The notes beneath the pieces are model-generated. The model saw nothing but the letters and a program-made list of their open reading frames with translations. It did not search any database and was not told where the DNA came from. Shown here one piece after another: positions 53,930 through 64,000 of a stretch of DNA of 64,000 bases (position 1 is the stretch's first letter; each line of letters opens with the position of its first letter). A program made the position numbers and the translations under genes. Origin of the DNA: Tuctoria greenei (lineage: Eukaryota > Streptophyta > Magnoliopsida > Poales > Poaceae); assembly GCA_036927565.1 (NCBI GenBank), contig JAYESD010000004.1, forward strand, positions 162,413,697 through 162,477,696, read 5' to 3'.

Positions 53930-56900
53930 CTAGACCCTATGGAAGAACTCAGCGACCTTCTGGGCGACCTCCGACACGCTGGCTCGGGTAGCTTCGCCTT
54001 CTCCTTCAACGGGGCCTTCAAGCACCGGGTCCAGAGGGAATCGAGGGTTCCGGCTAGTGTAACACGTCAACACATACTCTGTGACGTTTCTAGCCAGGGA
54101 TTGCCCCTCGACCTCAAGCTGGTCCGCGATGACGTCGCCCACCTTGGAGAGCTTGCCACCCGCAGCGTTCAACGCCTGCAACGCAAGGTCCGGCTCCGAC
54201 TCCGGATCATCCGGAAGCACGGGGCTGAAACCCATCGGCGCTAGCGCATCGTCGGCCTTGCTCAGGAACTCCCAAATTTGTAGGGAGTCCGTCTTCCTCA
54301 GGCCCTTCATCTCTTCTAAGGACCTCCGGGCCGCCGCCAGCTCCGAATTCTCACGGGAGAGTCGCTCAACTTCTTTGGCGTTTTGCTGAATCTTCGCAGC
54401 AACCCGCTTTTCGAGTCTTCCGAGCTCCTCCTCCCGGAGGTGGATCTTGTTCCGGCGGTCGACCAGGTCTTTCTCCCTAGCCTCTATTTTCTTCTCCCGG
54501 GCGACGAGGGCACACTCATACTCGTAGAGTTCCTGCCCTCGCACCCAGGTCTTCTCCTCCTCCTCGAGGCAGCGCTCTTCCAATTTTTTAGCACGCTCCT
54601 CGAGGCCCTTGTCCGCCAGAGCTGTCTTCTCGGCGAGCTCTTCTTCACGTCGCAAGACGTCGTCCCGTAGTTCCAGGAGTTTTTGCTCCTCGTCTTCGAG
54701 CCGCTTTTCCCTTCCCTCAAGTGCCTCTCGGCGCTTGATGAGTGCGGTACTGATGGCTTCGAGCTGATCGAACCGAGCGTTGGCTGCATCATTGGCAGCC
54801 TTAGCTTGGTCATGGTACTCCCGGGATTGGGCGTCGAGGTTGTGAGTCATGCTCTCCCTCTCGTCCAGCATCTCACCCCAGAGCTCCAGGCGGATCTTCT
54901 CCCGCCTGATCCATTCCTTGTCCTCAGCAATCCTCGACTGCGCCAACTTGGTCTCGAATTGGAGTCTATTACGCCACCTCCTAAGGATTTGGCGCTCCTC
55001 TTCAAGAACCTTGCTGTCGTGGAAGAAGGCTAGTTGGACTTGGCGCAGACTGGAGCAAGCGTTGTCGATGGACATCGACAGCGAGATGGGCTCCGGACCT
55101 TCTGGGGTCTCCTCCGCTGGTTCCAGCGGGTCTTCATTTACAAAAATTGGGTCCCACTCTGCGAGAGCAGAACCCCGAGCTTCCAAGGCACTAGGGCCCT
55201 CCTCCGGGATGGCCTCAGTCGCCACTGAAGAAGGTCCCGCCACCAAATCCTCATTCGCCCCCTCAGGCTGGGGGCCGATGACTTCGTCCAGGCACTCTGG
55301 CTCCGCCACGGGTACCATTGACGTCGTCGCCTCCAATGGCTCCGGCCGGGACGCTTCTTCTGAGGGAAGCTCAAGCTCCCTCGCCTCTTCAACCACCGGC
55401 TCTACAGCCGGCGCCTCCACCACCACCGGCTCTGCAGCCGGCGCTCCAATAACTACCGGCCCTGCGACCGGAGCTTCAGAAGTAACCGGCTCAATTGCCG
55501 GAACCACTTCAACTTCCGGCTCGCACGCCGGGGCTTCAGCTACCTCCGGCTCAACCGCCGGGGCTTCAGCACTTTCCGGCTCTGAAGCCGGGACCGCTAC
55601 TTCCTCCGGCTCGACAGCCGGAGCATCTACTTCTGCAGCACAGGGGCCCGGAGCTTCAACCTCTGGAGTGGGTGCCGCTGGCGCATCTTCAATCCCGTGG
55701 TCCGGCGCTACCACGGGAACTTCTGGGGACGAGTCGAGGTCCATGACCACGACAGCCGGCGCCGGAGCTGTCGCAGCCTCCGCCTGGGGCGGCACCGGAG
55801 CTGGAGCAGAAGCCCTCATAGCCTCAGACACTGTGGCTGAGGGTGGAGCTTCACTCCCCTTCTTGGGAACGCTGCAGATGAAGAATGAAGAAAATGAGCA
55901 AACAGATGCTATAATTAAAAGTTAATTGAGGTAAGCAAGAAAAATTACCTTGGGAGGCTCACGCACCAGCTTGCGCGGAACCTCTTTCCCGGACGTTCCG
56001 GGCTGGCCACGGCCGGTGTAGGAGCTCCGGGAGGACTCCCAGGACTTGCCGCAGCCACGGGCGTTTCCCGGGTCGGAGCTCTCCTTGACCGGGAGGAACT
56101 CCTAGACCTGGAGGCCCTCACTGCTTCTCGAACCGGAGTCGCCTGTCCGGAACTGGCACCTCCGGAGGGACCCATCACAGGGACAGCTGCACTCCGGGAG
56201 GATCCCACCGCCGGAACAGTAGCGCTTCGAAAAGACCCCACCACGGGGACAGACGCTACAGCGGCGGAGGATCTTCCTTCCTGAGGACGGGGAACTGGCG
56301 GGGAAGTAGCAAGCCCGACGGACCTTCCGTCAGCATGTCGCAGCTTCCTCTTCCGGCTCTCCGGCTCCTCCGCCAGCTCCTTGCCTTTGCCGGTGACTTC
56401 AGCTCTTGGCTGAGGGACAGGGGCGGAGCCGCCTTCCGACAACCCGGGGATCGCCAACCGGGCGGTCGATCTTCTCTCGACGACGCCAAGGTCGTCAAGC
56501 GCGGGCATCCTCCGCCGGAGCTCCCTGCTAAACTCAACTTCCACGTTCAGGGGGAGGAAAGCCGGTGGCGGAGTCAGGTACTCTCCGTCTACATCGATGC
56601 CGTGCTGGAATTTCTTGAGGTGAAACTCCAAGGACTTCCCCACCATGCTGGACTTCAACCCGGTCTCGATCCGGTCTTCGTCCATCACGCTGTTGAGGGT
56701 CCAGGCGAGCTTCTCCCTCCTCTTTAGCGGTGCCCACCTGTTGGACAGGAAGTTGCAGAACACCGCCTGGGGAGTCAGTCCTCCCTCCACACATTGGCGG
56801 ATCCTGGACAGGATGGGGTCGAAGGCTGCCGCCAGCACCGGAACTTCGCTCCACACCGACGTGTCAATGCCGGGCAGACCTTCTGGCAGCTCCAACCGCT

Positions 56901-57399
56901 CGTGCTCCTCCACCCGGACGACTACCCAATCTTTCTTCCAGTCATCCCACTTCCCGGAAGGGAACGACCGGAGGTACTTGAACGGGCACTTCTTGCGCTT
57001 CACAAAGTAGTAGAAGCCAAGGTACTCGTCACTTCGGCCGGTGGTTTGGACGGTGAAGAAAGTGCGGAAGAGCTCGATGCAGGGAGGGATGCCCACCCAC
57101 ATCTCGCAGAAGTGGACAAAGATGGACACAAGGAGAAGGGAGTGAGGGCCAAGGTGGTATAGCTGCAGACCATAGAAGTCCAGCAGCATCAAAAAGAAGG
57201 AAGAAAATGGTGGGATCAGCCCCACCATGGCATACGATGGAAAGTATACCATTTCGCCGGAGTGCTCCTTTTTAAAGGGAAGCTCCCCGCCGGTGCGGAT
57301 TGAACGGTTGAAGAAGTCCGACGACCACCCCATGAGGGCTCGGACCTTCTTCAGATCGCTCTCCGTCTTCAAACGACTCTCACGCAGACCCAACTCCAT
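53930..57399 (-). CDS. Antisense gene of the Tat element, two exons, about 1130 aa
   Basis: Minus strand. ATG 57399 (MELGLRESRLKTESDL) is preferred over in-frame 57534, because the family block starts here. Exon 1 is 57399-55949 and holds the putative gypsy-type transposon domain: MVYFPSYAMVGLIPPFSSF, FYGLQLYHLGPHSLLL, WVGIPPCIELFRTFF. A 77-nt intron (55948-55872; GTAATTTTT...CATCTGCAG) joins it in frame to exon 2 (55871-53930). Exon 2 has Glu/Pro/Ala repeats (about 55390-55640), a long charged coiled coil (LEEERQILRRWRNRLQFE, REEELAEK) and a conserved end, VAEFFHRV then TAG. The spliced length is exactly divisible by three and contains no stop. The function is unknown. The domain and coiled coil suggest a self-associating nuclear or DNA-linked protein, but this is speculative. 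Confidence 0.87.
55872..55948 (-). other. Predicted intron of the antisense gene (77 nt)
   Basis: On the minus strand AAG|GTAATTTTTC at the donor and a T-rich tract with CTTCATCTGCAG|C at the acceptor; AT-rich inside. Unspliced translation stops at the TAA inside the donor. Confidence 0.85.
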
Positions 57400-57912
57400 C
57401 GCAGCACAGCTAGGCGAGAGAAGAGAAGCAAAGCACGAGTTGGGAGTTTGAGCGCAAGAACAGATGGAAAGCGTAAAGAACTCCCGACGGTGCGCTTTCC
57501 TTCTTAAGTAAGCCCTCGCAACGCTTGGATGCAAACTGCAGGGGAATCAAGCATACTACTCAAGAATTCAACCCAGCCGATGACAAGAGGCCCGGGACCA
57601 CCCCGACGATCAAGTCGAGGCTCTTACCCAGGCGAACAGTTGTCATCACGAGGCGGGAAACCCAAAGACGGCGGGCTGACAAGGCGCGCGAAACCGATAC
57701 GGTTTTCGTATCGGGAACCGACGACCTTCAATTGCGAGAGATCCGCACGTCAAAGATCTTATCTGCCGCCTGAGGTGCGCCACGCGTCGGGACTCAACCA
57801 TAAAGCCCCGTCAAAGGCACCTCCGAAGACCCTTGAAGACCCAGTTCAAGAGTCGCAAGTATGGACCCACCTCCAGCGGAATGACTTCATCCCGTTGGCC
57901 TTCCCCGGAGGT
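57400..57912 (-). promoter_or_regulatory. Upstream region of the antisense gene
   Basis: About 0.5 kb between the antisense ATG and the 3' LTR. It must hold the antisense promoter unless transcription starts in the LTR. No canonical TATA box was seen on the minus strand; short plus-strand frames look accidental. Confidence 0.4.
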
Positions 57913-57928
57913 AGGTCCAGGGGGCCAC
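57913..57928 (+). other. Polypurine tract of the Tat element
   Basis: GGTCCAGGGGGCCAC-like tract immediately before TGTCGG, the usual Tat form, which is not purely purine. Confidence 0.7.
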
Positions 57929-58759
57929 TGTCGGTACCCTAAAAACCATACACCCCCTGAGGTTACAAAGATCTCAAGGGGAGGACATCTGCTCAAATTG
58001 AAGACCCTCGGGGGCCCACTCGCCAGACGTGACCGGACCCGCTTCTCCAACATGGTTAACCTCTAGGTTGCCACGTGTACTGTCAGACCAGAGCTATTAC
58101 CCGCAAGGGTGAAGCTCCGGGCCAAGTACTGAAACGACACCTCCGGAGGTAGCCCCTGACCGAGAGAAGCTCCGGACCTGACACGTAGCAGGCCGCCCCG
58201 GAGCTTCCCGCTTCCCACGAGCAAGCTCCGGAGCTGCCACGTGTCCATACGTCGGAGCTGGCCGCTTTAAACCCCCGGGAGACGTTGTAACAGCTCCGGA
58301 TCTCCAAAGGACAGCCACGGACTTCAAGACCCGATTAATTATCATTAATTCCACATTAATGATATTTAATCGGATGATCTTAACACCTGTAACGGCACTG
58401 TCGGAGCCGTTACAGGGTCATTAACAACAATTAATCTCGTGTATCAATACTAATAACCGCCAGGGCCACATGTCGGGCCAGGCTGACTTGTAACGGTTTG
58501 TCCTTATGCTATAAAAGGACAAACCGACGATACACGGGGAGGACTCTCGAACACACTCAAGCTCACAAGTGAATACAACTCACACACACACCCGTGGAGT
58601 AGGGTATTACGCTCAGGCGGCCCGAACCACGTAAACTTCTGTGTCACTCGTGTCCAAATCGCACTTCACTTTCTTAGATCTCTGCGCGCCCAAACCGAAC
58701 CACAACTCCTTTAAACACTTTCATAGTGTCAGGGGATCTGCCGACTCCAACAGTCGACA
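57929..58759 (+). repeat. 3' LTR of the Tat element
   Basis: 831 bp, TATA box at 58509-58517. Nearly identical to the 5' LTR. Followed by TSD ACACT. Confidence 0.97.
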
Positions 58760-59046
58760 ACACTAGTGCCATTTGCATTGCTAAAAACACCGTGCAACAT
58801 TCAAGAACAAAGCACATTGACATTAGGTATCACTTTTTCCGTGATAATGTTGAAAAAGGAAACATTGTGCTTCACCATGTAGATACTGAACAACAATTGG
58901 TTGACATTTTTACAAAACCTTTGGATTTCACTCGTTTTTCTTTCATTTGTAGTGAAATAGGGGTTATGCATCCTCATGGATTAAATTTAGGGGGAGTTTT
59001 GAAACTTGGGAAGTCTATGTGTGAATCTGAAATTAAAATAATATGA
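58760..59046 (+). pseudogene. Copia B RNase H, C-terminal part
   Basis: Resumes after the Tat insertion with SAICIAKNTVQHSRTKHID, then RYHFFRDNVEKGNIVLHHV and LVDIFTKPLD, the normal end of a copia RNase H. It stops at TGA 59044. This block itself has no stop. Confidence 0.9.
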
Positions 59047-59987
59047 GCATAGTATTTTATACATATATGACTTTGTGATTCCTTTTACATGCTGAAAGTT
59101 CTTACTACATTACTCGTGTTATACATTTTATATTTTTGGCCATGACTAGTAATTGGAATAATTACATACACTAGATCTGGTCATGGTCGAACTTTCTTTT
59201 TGTTTTTGAACTTGTTGCATGATCACAGGTGCTTTTAATCATAAAGAATTAATCAAGTAATCAACTCACATGTTGAGTTTTATGATCAAATATAAATTGA
59301 GAAAGGATCAAGAGAATAGGCATGCATCGCACTTCTTGTTTTGAGATGGCTTATCATTGCACTTAGATATAACTGAGAAGAAGTTGTGTATGACTAAAAC
59401 CATGTTCTTAAGCTTCTTATTGTCAAATGACATAGGCTTGGCTTGGTTGGTTAGAATAAGGAAAATGCGGCATATAATCTCTTGAAAATGTTATATGATT
59501 AGAATTTGTGCTTTAAATAATATTGAAAAATAAAAAAATTGCAGCAACAAGTGTCATGCTTTCAAGTCTTAAAATAGTTATGTTTGTGAGATCATGACTT
59601 GCTTAAATTGAAAATTACACTTGATCTCTAGCATGGCTTGCACTACTTCATAGATCTGATAATGTAAGTTACTTGATAGTATGACTTGGATGAGCTTTGT
59701 TTTATATGTACATGTTACAATATGCTCATAACAATTAAAATTTCTCTTTACCTTGTTGAATACATTGTCAAAGGGGGTGAAATTGATCAGACATTGCACA
59801 CATTCACAAGTGTTTTGGCACGATTCTTTTCAGGGGGCAGAATTGTTGTTTTTCTTCTCATTTTATTTACTATTTACAAAGGGGGAGAAATATTGTGGGG
59901 AGAATTTTGTTTTCAAAACTTTTCATGTGAATAAGTTAATGTTCGGATTTTAAGTGGTGTTGCCAATGCATTCATCAAGTTGAACAT
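59047..59987 (+). other. 3' UTR of copia B with several purine tracts
   Basis: AT-rich, no gene. Purine tracts lie at about 59771-59782, 59830-59842 and 59877-59890 (AAAGGGGGAGAAAT). The bases directly before the LTR (CATCAAGTTGAACAT) are not a good polypurine tract and may have lost it. Confidence 0.7.
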
Positions 59988-61740
59988 TGTGAGACCTGTG
60001 TGTGTTGAATACATTGGCTTTGACGATAAAAGTTTTGAATACTGCCAAAACAACCTTTTAACGAGGTCCAACTCTAGGTCCGAGCTCTTGCAAGGTCTGA
60101 CGATAGGTTCGGCTTGTTTTGTGTAGCTCCGGCAAGTTCCGACACAAGGTCCGACTTGCTTTGGCTAGGTCCGACTTCTTTTTCTAGGTCCGACTAATTT
60201 TTTATTAGGTCCAACTTGCTGGCGCTAGGTCCGACTTGCTTTGATCAGCTCCGGCTCTAGGTTCAACTAGCTTTGATAAGCTCAAGTGCTAGGTTCGACT
60301 AGCTTTGGTAAGCTCCGACGCTAGGTCCTGCTAGCTTTGGTAAGCTTTGTCTCAAGGTCTGGTGCTAGATCGCAATGGTTCTGCTTTTCACTTGCAATGT
60401 TTCGTGCTTGCTTTACACCTATGGAAAGTTTGCTTAGTATTCTTTTACTGAGTTTTTGGAGTGTTTTGGTAGATATGGCTGATATCATTTTGCTATGGTT
60501 TGCGACATGGTTATGTGAGGTGCTCACGTAAGGTACTATGTTTTTAGAACTAACGTGGGTCAAGTCGAGAACTTGTGCTCGGAAGTATTCGTTGTTTGTT
60601 CATGTGCAGGTGTTGCTTGAGTTCAAGACATGGCTGGTGACAGGATCTATTGAACTAGTCTTAGGGAGAAGGTGATGTTCAACAACCAAGTTCGGGAGGA
60701 ATTGTGGTTGAGTTGATCGGGAGGTCGCGTAGCATGTTTGGATCAAGAACAACTCATATGAAGTATCGTGGACGTCGTTGGAAGATATTTGTACGTGTGC
60801 AAGGAGTGCATGGAAGTGGGGACATGGTTCCAAGGCATGATGGAGAGATGTGGACGTAAAGAATTTGTCAGAAAGGTCCAACCGACTAGGTTATGGACTC
60901 ATGCTACGGCTGAGTCAGGTTTGACTCAAATATGGAAAGATTTGAGTTGGTTAGGTTAGGATTTTGTGGTGAGCACGAAGTTGAGTTGTTTTAGGAATGT
61001 GGGTACGTTCCTAAGGTGTTCGGAAGTTTTAAGATTGCTTCTATCTGCGTATGGAAGAGTCTTGAGTGGTTAAGGGAAGTTTCAGTTGAATCTGAGTAGG
61101 ATTTGAGTCCTAGTTAGGACTGGGTTAGCATAAGGGCTGGTTATATAAGCAAGGGAGGCCAGAACTAGTGGTGCACGACTTTGTTGCTGTTCTTTTTGAG
61201 TTTTGATCAATAAAATTTGTAGTCTAAAGGAGCATTTGTGCCTTATTCGTTTGACTTGTTTTCATCAAGTCTTTCTCGTCGAGTTTCTGCACAGCACTAC
61301 CTTGCTTCGGTGGTTTTATCATAACTCAAGTTTTACAGATCCAATCTATGTGATTCTTTTTGGGTTGTCTTGAAAACTTGATTATCTATCATATGTGAAA
61401 ATGTCACGGTCATTGGATTTGTATTTTTTTTGATCTACACGACTTTCATTGCATCGTTGCAGATCTGGTTTTTCTCGGGTAGAACAGATTGACATTCCTT
61501 CAATCAACTTGAGTTTTTCTCAATAGATTTCAGTGATTCTTGTTGTCGTGTCTTCGTGACTTGATTCTATATAATATTTACCACTTTTGTCACAGTTGGA
61601 CATGTTTAGATTAGTCGCACACACGATTTCTTTAAAAGATCAATTTTCTGCCGAGGGGTTTTTGTTGCTTCCGTTGAAAAAGTTGTAATCTACCATTCAT
61701 CCCCCCTCGGGTAGCTTTCCATGTGCCCTTTGATCCTACA
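59988..61740 (+). repeat. 3' LTR of copia B (1753 bp)
   Basis: TGTGAGACCTGTG to TTTGATCCTACA. It carries the GGTCCGAC-type repeat array (about 60065-60340), the empty CACTA site near 60550 and a TATA box in GGTTATATAAGC (about 61139-61150). Confidence 0.95.
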
Positions 61741-61745
61741 CATCT

Positions 61746-61903
61746 ATAACACTCTCCAAGGGCATGTCCAATGTACCCAAGACTGGCAAAAACACATGGA
61801 CGCTCAATTCACCGACTTTAACTCCATGCTACAACAACCACAAGCCGATCTCGCGGCATACTTCCGTCATCAAGGGTTCAACCCTCATCACGGATGTGAG
61901 TGA
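61746..61903 (+). pseudogene. Athila-like second ORF, C-terminal tail
   Basis: Resumes in the frame left at 16348. Helical, Gln/His-rich end (TQDWQKHMDAQFTDFNSML, DLAAYFRHQGFN), closing at TGA 61901. Such Gln-rich coiled tails are common in Athila second ORFs. Confidence 0.75.
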
Positions 61904-63199
61904 AGAACAAGCTTGGGGGAGGACTTCCACTTTAGGTAAATTGTATCAACTCCTTGCACATTTATTTTCCACTTACCCATCATCCACCTTGGATTTAAAA
62001 AATAAAAAAATAGTTTAGATTTGATTTCAATAAAACAAATGATGTCCAGTAAGAATGGTTTGAAATTCACATAGATGAAATGATGAATAGTTGTTCTGTT
62101 TGTATTTTCCTAAGTCCCTAGTTTACAACTTACTACTCTCCAACATATTGCTCTCATTGGCTAAAATTGCTTTTTTCTTGATTTGAAAATTGTGGGTCGC
62201 AAAAGATTAATCCATTCTAAGTTGTTGTGAGATATGATATAGTGATAGGGATGCTATTCCTAGTTTTATAGTGAAACTTAGATTTCCGGAGAAATTCTAG
62301 AAAGATTTAACTATACTCATTTGATTGGAAATACCCACCAGAGCCATATAATACATTACATTAATATACCTTATGCATATGCTATTTGTATTGACATTGT
62401 GCTTTGTCGAACTAGTATAAGCCTATGTGAGATTTCACTCATTACTTTTTGAATTCAACACTTCACTTGCACATGAGTCCCATCATACCACCATTCCACA
62501 ATACAAAGAGAAACTCCATATCATTGATGCTTAGTACTCTCTCAAAAATTCATTGCATAAAAAGGGAGTAGAAGACATGGCTACAAGATAAAGAAAATGC
62601 ACGTTTACGTCATAAGCATGAAAAAAAAAGAGAGAAAAGTAGCCATGTTTCATCCCTGCAAAATAAGAGATTACACTCAAAAAAGAGTCATCTCAATATC
62701 CATATCCACTCCATTCCATCACACATGCACAAGTCTTGAATCAAGTTGTTTTGAATTTATTTTTCCTAAGGCTTGCTCTTTTGACTTAGCAATATTAGGT
62801 GTTGCAAATATTCCTACTATATTCTCTACCAAGATCCACATACAAGCCTTATGTAGAGGTAGGATGAATTTAGGGAAAATGCCTTGGTGAGGATATATTT
62901 CCAGTACACACAAAGGAGAGACTTGAGTGGAACTCTCCGAAATTTTAGTGGAACTTGACTTCCAGCGTATGTGTGCTCCATTTGTTGCTCTATCTTTCGA
63001 CCACCCATGAATATGAGATAGCATAAGCCCGATAATGACTTTAGATGGGTGAAGTACCATGCCAATTTTTGCAATACTAGGTAGAGTATTTTTTGTGCAC
63101 ATGGTACTTTTGAAAAATAGAACATATAAGAAACTCCTGATCATCAACCTAAAGTCTTGACTTTGCTCGGGACGAGCAAAGGATAAGCTTGAGGGAGTT
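61904..63199 (+). other. Athila-like 3' UTR and polypurine tract
   Basis: AT-rich, no gene recognised on either strand. AAGCTTGGGGGAGGA at about 61909-61923 is a first purine tract. GATAAGCTTGAGGGAGTT just before 63200 is the tract adjoining the LTR. Confidence 0.75.
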
Positions 63200-64000
63200 T
63201 GTTGATGGCAATTTTATACCAATTTCACCCGTCAATATAACTCAATTATGTGATGGAAATATAATTTCATGCACACATCACCTTTCTATTTAACCTATTT
63301 CCACTTATCCTTGGAGAATGTAGTGCATGCAGAGATTCTATGCAGAATTGAAGTAAAACAAGGGGATGGATTCTATAAAATATCATTTCAGCCAATCGGG
63401 CGATGCCACATGGCACCACATGGATCAAATGGCCCACAAACAGAAGTATCCGAGACCATCCAACAATGTAGCACTCATATCATGGAATGGGACCCACCTG
63501 TCACTCACCTGGAGGAAGAAGTGGCTGTTGGAGCCAGGACTAGGTCGGCCGACCCCCCTAGTCGGCCAACTAGTTCTTAGCGCCAAACACGATCAAACGC
63601 CACTTGTTGGCTCCTCCTGGCTTGAAGAGGTCATGGGTGACTGATTCGCGCGCTTTTGGTGGCGGGAAATGACCCTTTTACAAGCTATAAATAGGACCCC
63701 TTACTTCAACACACACCACTTGAGTATTCATCCATTGTATCCACTACTTTCCGTTGGTTTAGAGCAGTATAGGCTGTAGAGAGAAGAGTCTCTAGTCCAT
63801 AGTTCAAGTAGGAGAGGAGTAGAAAGAGTCTCTTCCCAATTGGGAGAGGTATGGCTCTTATATTCCTATTTGAATTTGTGACTTTATTCATAATGAAGAT
63901 GTTATCTTTAGTCTTCCATTGTTCATATACTTTGATGAAGCATTTTTCGGTTGATTGTGGATTCCATGGATGTGGTAGGAGTAGTACTTATAATTATGCT
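63200..64000 (+). repeat. Athila-like 3' LTR, start only
   Basis: Starts TGTTGATGGCAATTTT after the purine tract and runs out of the window. Contains GGTCGGCCGACC and AGTCGGCC motifs (about 63544-63568) and a TATA box GCTATAAATA at 63684-63693. Confidence 0.8.

Larger units (their letters stand above)
45852..58759 (+). mobile_element. Young Tat-lineage Ty3/gypsy element with antisense gene (12908 bp)
   Basis: Exact TSD ACACT at 45847-45851 and 58760-58764. Two 831-bp LTRs start TGTCGGTACC and end GTCGACA and differ at only about 2 sites (near 45913 and 46603 with their partners), so insertion is recent, on the order of 0.1 million years at an assumed 1.3e-8. A single plus frame codes Gag-protease-RT-RNase H-second RNase H-integrase. 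The 3' third carries a long antisense gene. The second, archaeal-type RNase H and the antisense ORF are marks of the Tat (RIRE2/Grande-like) branch. Two in-frame stops are the only visible defects. Confidence 0.96.
16349..61740 (+). mobile_element. Copia B, a Sirevirus-like Ty1/copia element split by three later insertions
   Basis: Flanks CAACT (16344-16348) and CATCT (61741-61745) form a TSD with one mismatch, and the Athila second ORF reads in frame across the empty site. LTRs start TGTGAGACC and end CCTACA. Without the CACTA insert the 5' LTR is 1748 bp, against 1753 bp for the 3' LTR. Remaining parts are gag (19628-21890), protease to integrase start (21901-22519), integrase to RNase H (43503-45851), RNase H end (58760-59046) and a 3' UTR with several purine tracts. 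Two CCHC-type fingers and the RT/RNase H blocks fit the Sirevirus side of Ty1/copia. Many stops show that it is dead. Confidence 0.93.
7441..64000 (+). mobile_element. Athila-like Ty3/gypsy element, the outermost host of the nest
   Basis: Three separated blocks belong to one element: 7441-10063 (gag-protease and a noncoding spacer), 14618-16348 (internal promoter-like region and second ORF) and 61746-64000 (end of the second ORF, 3' UTR, 3' LTR start). Removing the inserts with their TSDs rejoins the blocks, and the second ORF continues in frame across the copia B insertion. Gag blocks (PFCGKANEDASAHLQQFLE, LLGRAKQWFY) and the polypurine tract before TGTTGATGG point to the Athila group. No RT, RNase H or integrase is visible in these blocks, so the copy looks non-autonomous. 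Its 5' LTR is left of the window. Confidence 0.8.

Noticed and set aside
54849..55925. Plus-strand frame of 358 codons opposite antisense exon 2
   Set aside because: A Ser/Gly/Thr/Ala-rich shadow of the repetitive, GC-rich coding strand; the minus-strand frame has the domain, coiled coil and splice sites.
57525..57942. Short plus-strand frames before the Tat 3' LTR
   Set aside because: Overlap the antisense gene's upstream region and the polypurine tract; no start context or domain.
62719..63147. Minus-strand frame of 142 codons in the Athila-like 3' UTR
   Set aside because: AT-rich, no recognisable domain, antisense to the element and in its noncoding part.

Overview
This window looks like intergenic, repeat-packed DNA from a flowering plant, most likely a grass. 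That is an inference from the mix of LTR-retrotransposon lineages (Sirevirus, Athila-like, Tat with an antisense gene, chromovirus with very long LTRs) plus a CACTA-type DNA element. I see no host gene, tRNA or rRNA gene. Nearly every base can be assigned to a nest of eight transposable elements. Six nested insertions are bounded by readable target-site duplications (TSDs); five of these are exact and one has a single mismatch.

Nesting, outermost first. (0) An old Athila-like Ty3/gypsy element forms the background: 7441-10063, 14618-16348 and 61746-64000. Both of its outer ends lie outside the window or are cut. (1a) Sirevirus A (Ty1/copia), 1-7440, enters from the left and keeps an open pol end, an extra ORF and a complete 3' LTR. 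(1b) A pol-less gag element, 10064-14612, TSD CCGAC. (1c) Copia B, Sirevirus-like, 16349-61740, TSD CAACT/CATCT, split by three later insertions: a CACTA-type element in its 5' LTR (16905-18370, TSD TAA, with the empty site preserved in the 3' LTR), a minus-strand chromovirus in its integrase (22520-43497, TSD CGTAG) and a very young Tat-lineage gypsy element in its RNase H (45852-58759, TSD ACACT). (3) Copia C, 31658-37648, TSD GAGCC, sits inside the chromovirus leader.

Age, from LTR pairs compared by eye: Tat about 2 differences in 831 bp; copia C about 12 in 609 bp; the gag-only element about 7%; the chromovirus about one site in ten where sampled. This order agrees with the nesting.

The most interesting signals are non-coding or unusual in architecture. 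They are: a seven-unit array of leader hairpins in copia C with a conserved loop and compensating stem changes; paired 12-bp palindromes CGGACTAGTCCG spaced 20-22 bp apart in the promoter regions of two different copia families, with a related 20-bp-phased GGTCCGAC repeat in a third; an apparently intact, intron-containing antisense gene of about 1130 codons in the Tat element; a pol-less element whose single ORF runs through the polypurine tract into its own LTR; and a promoter-like and intron-like region in front of the extra ORF of Sirevirus A.
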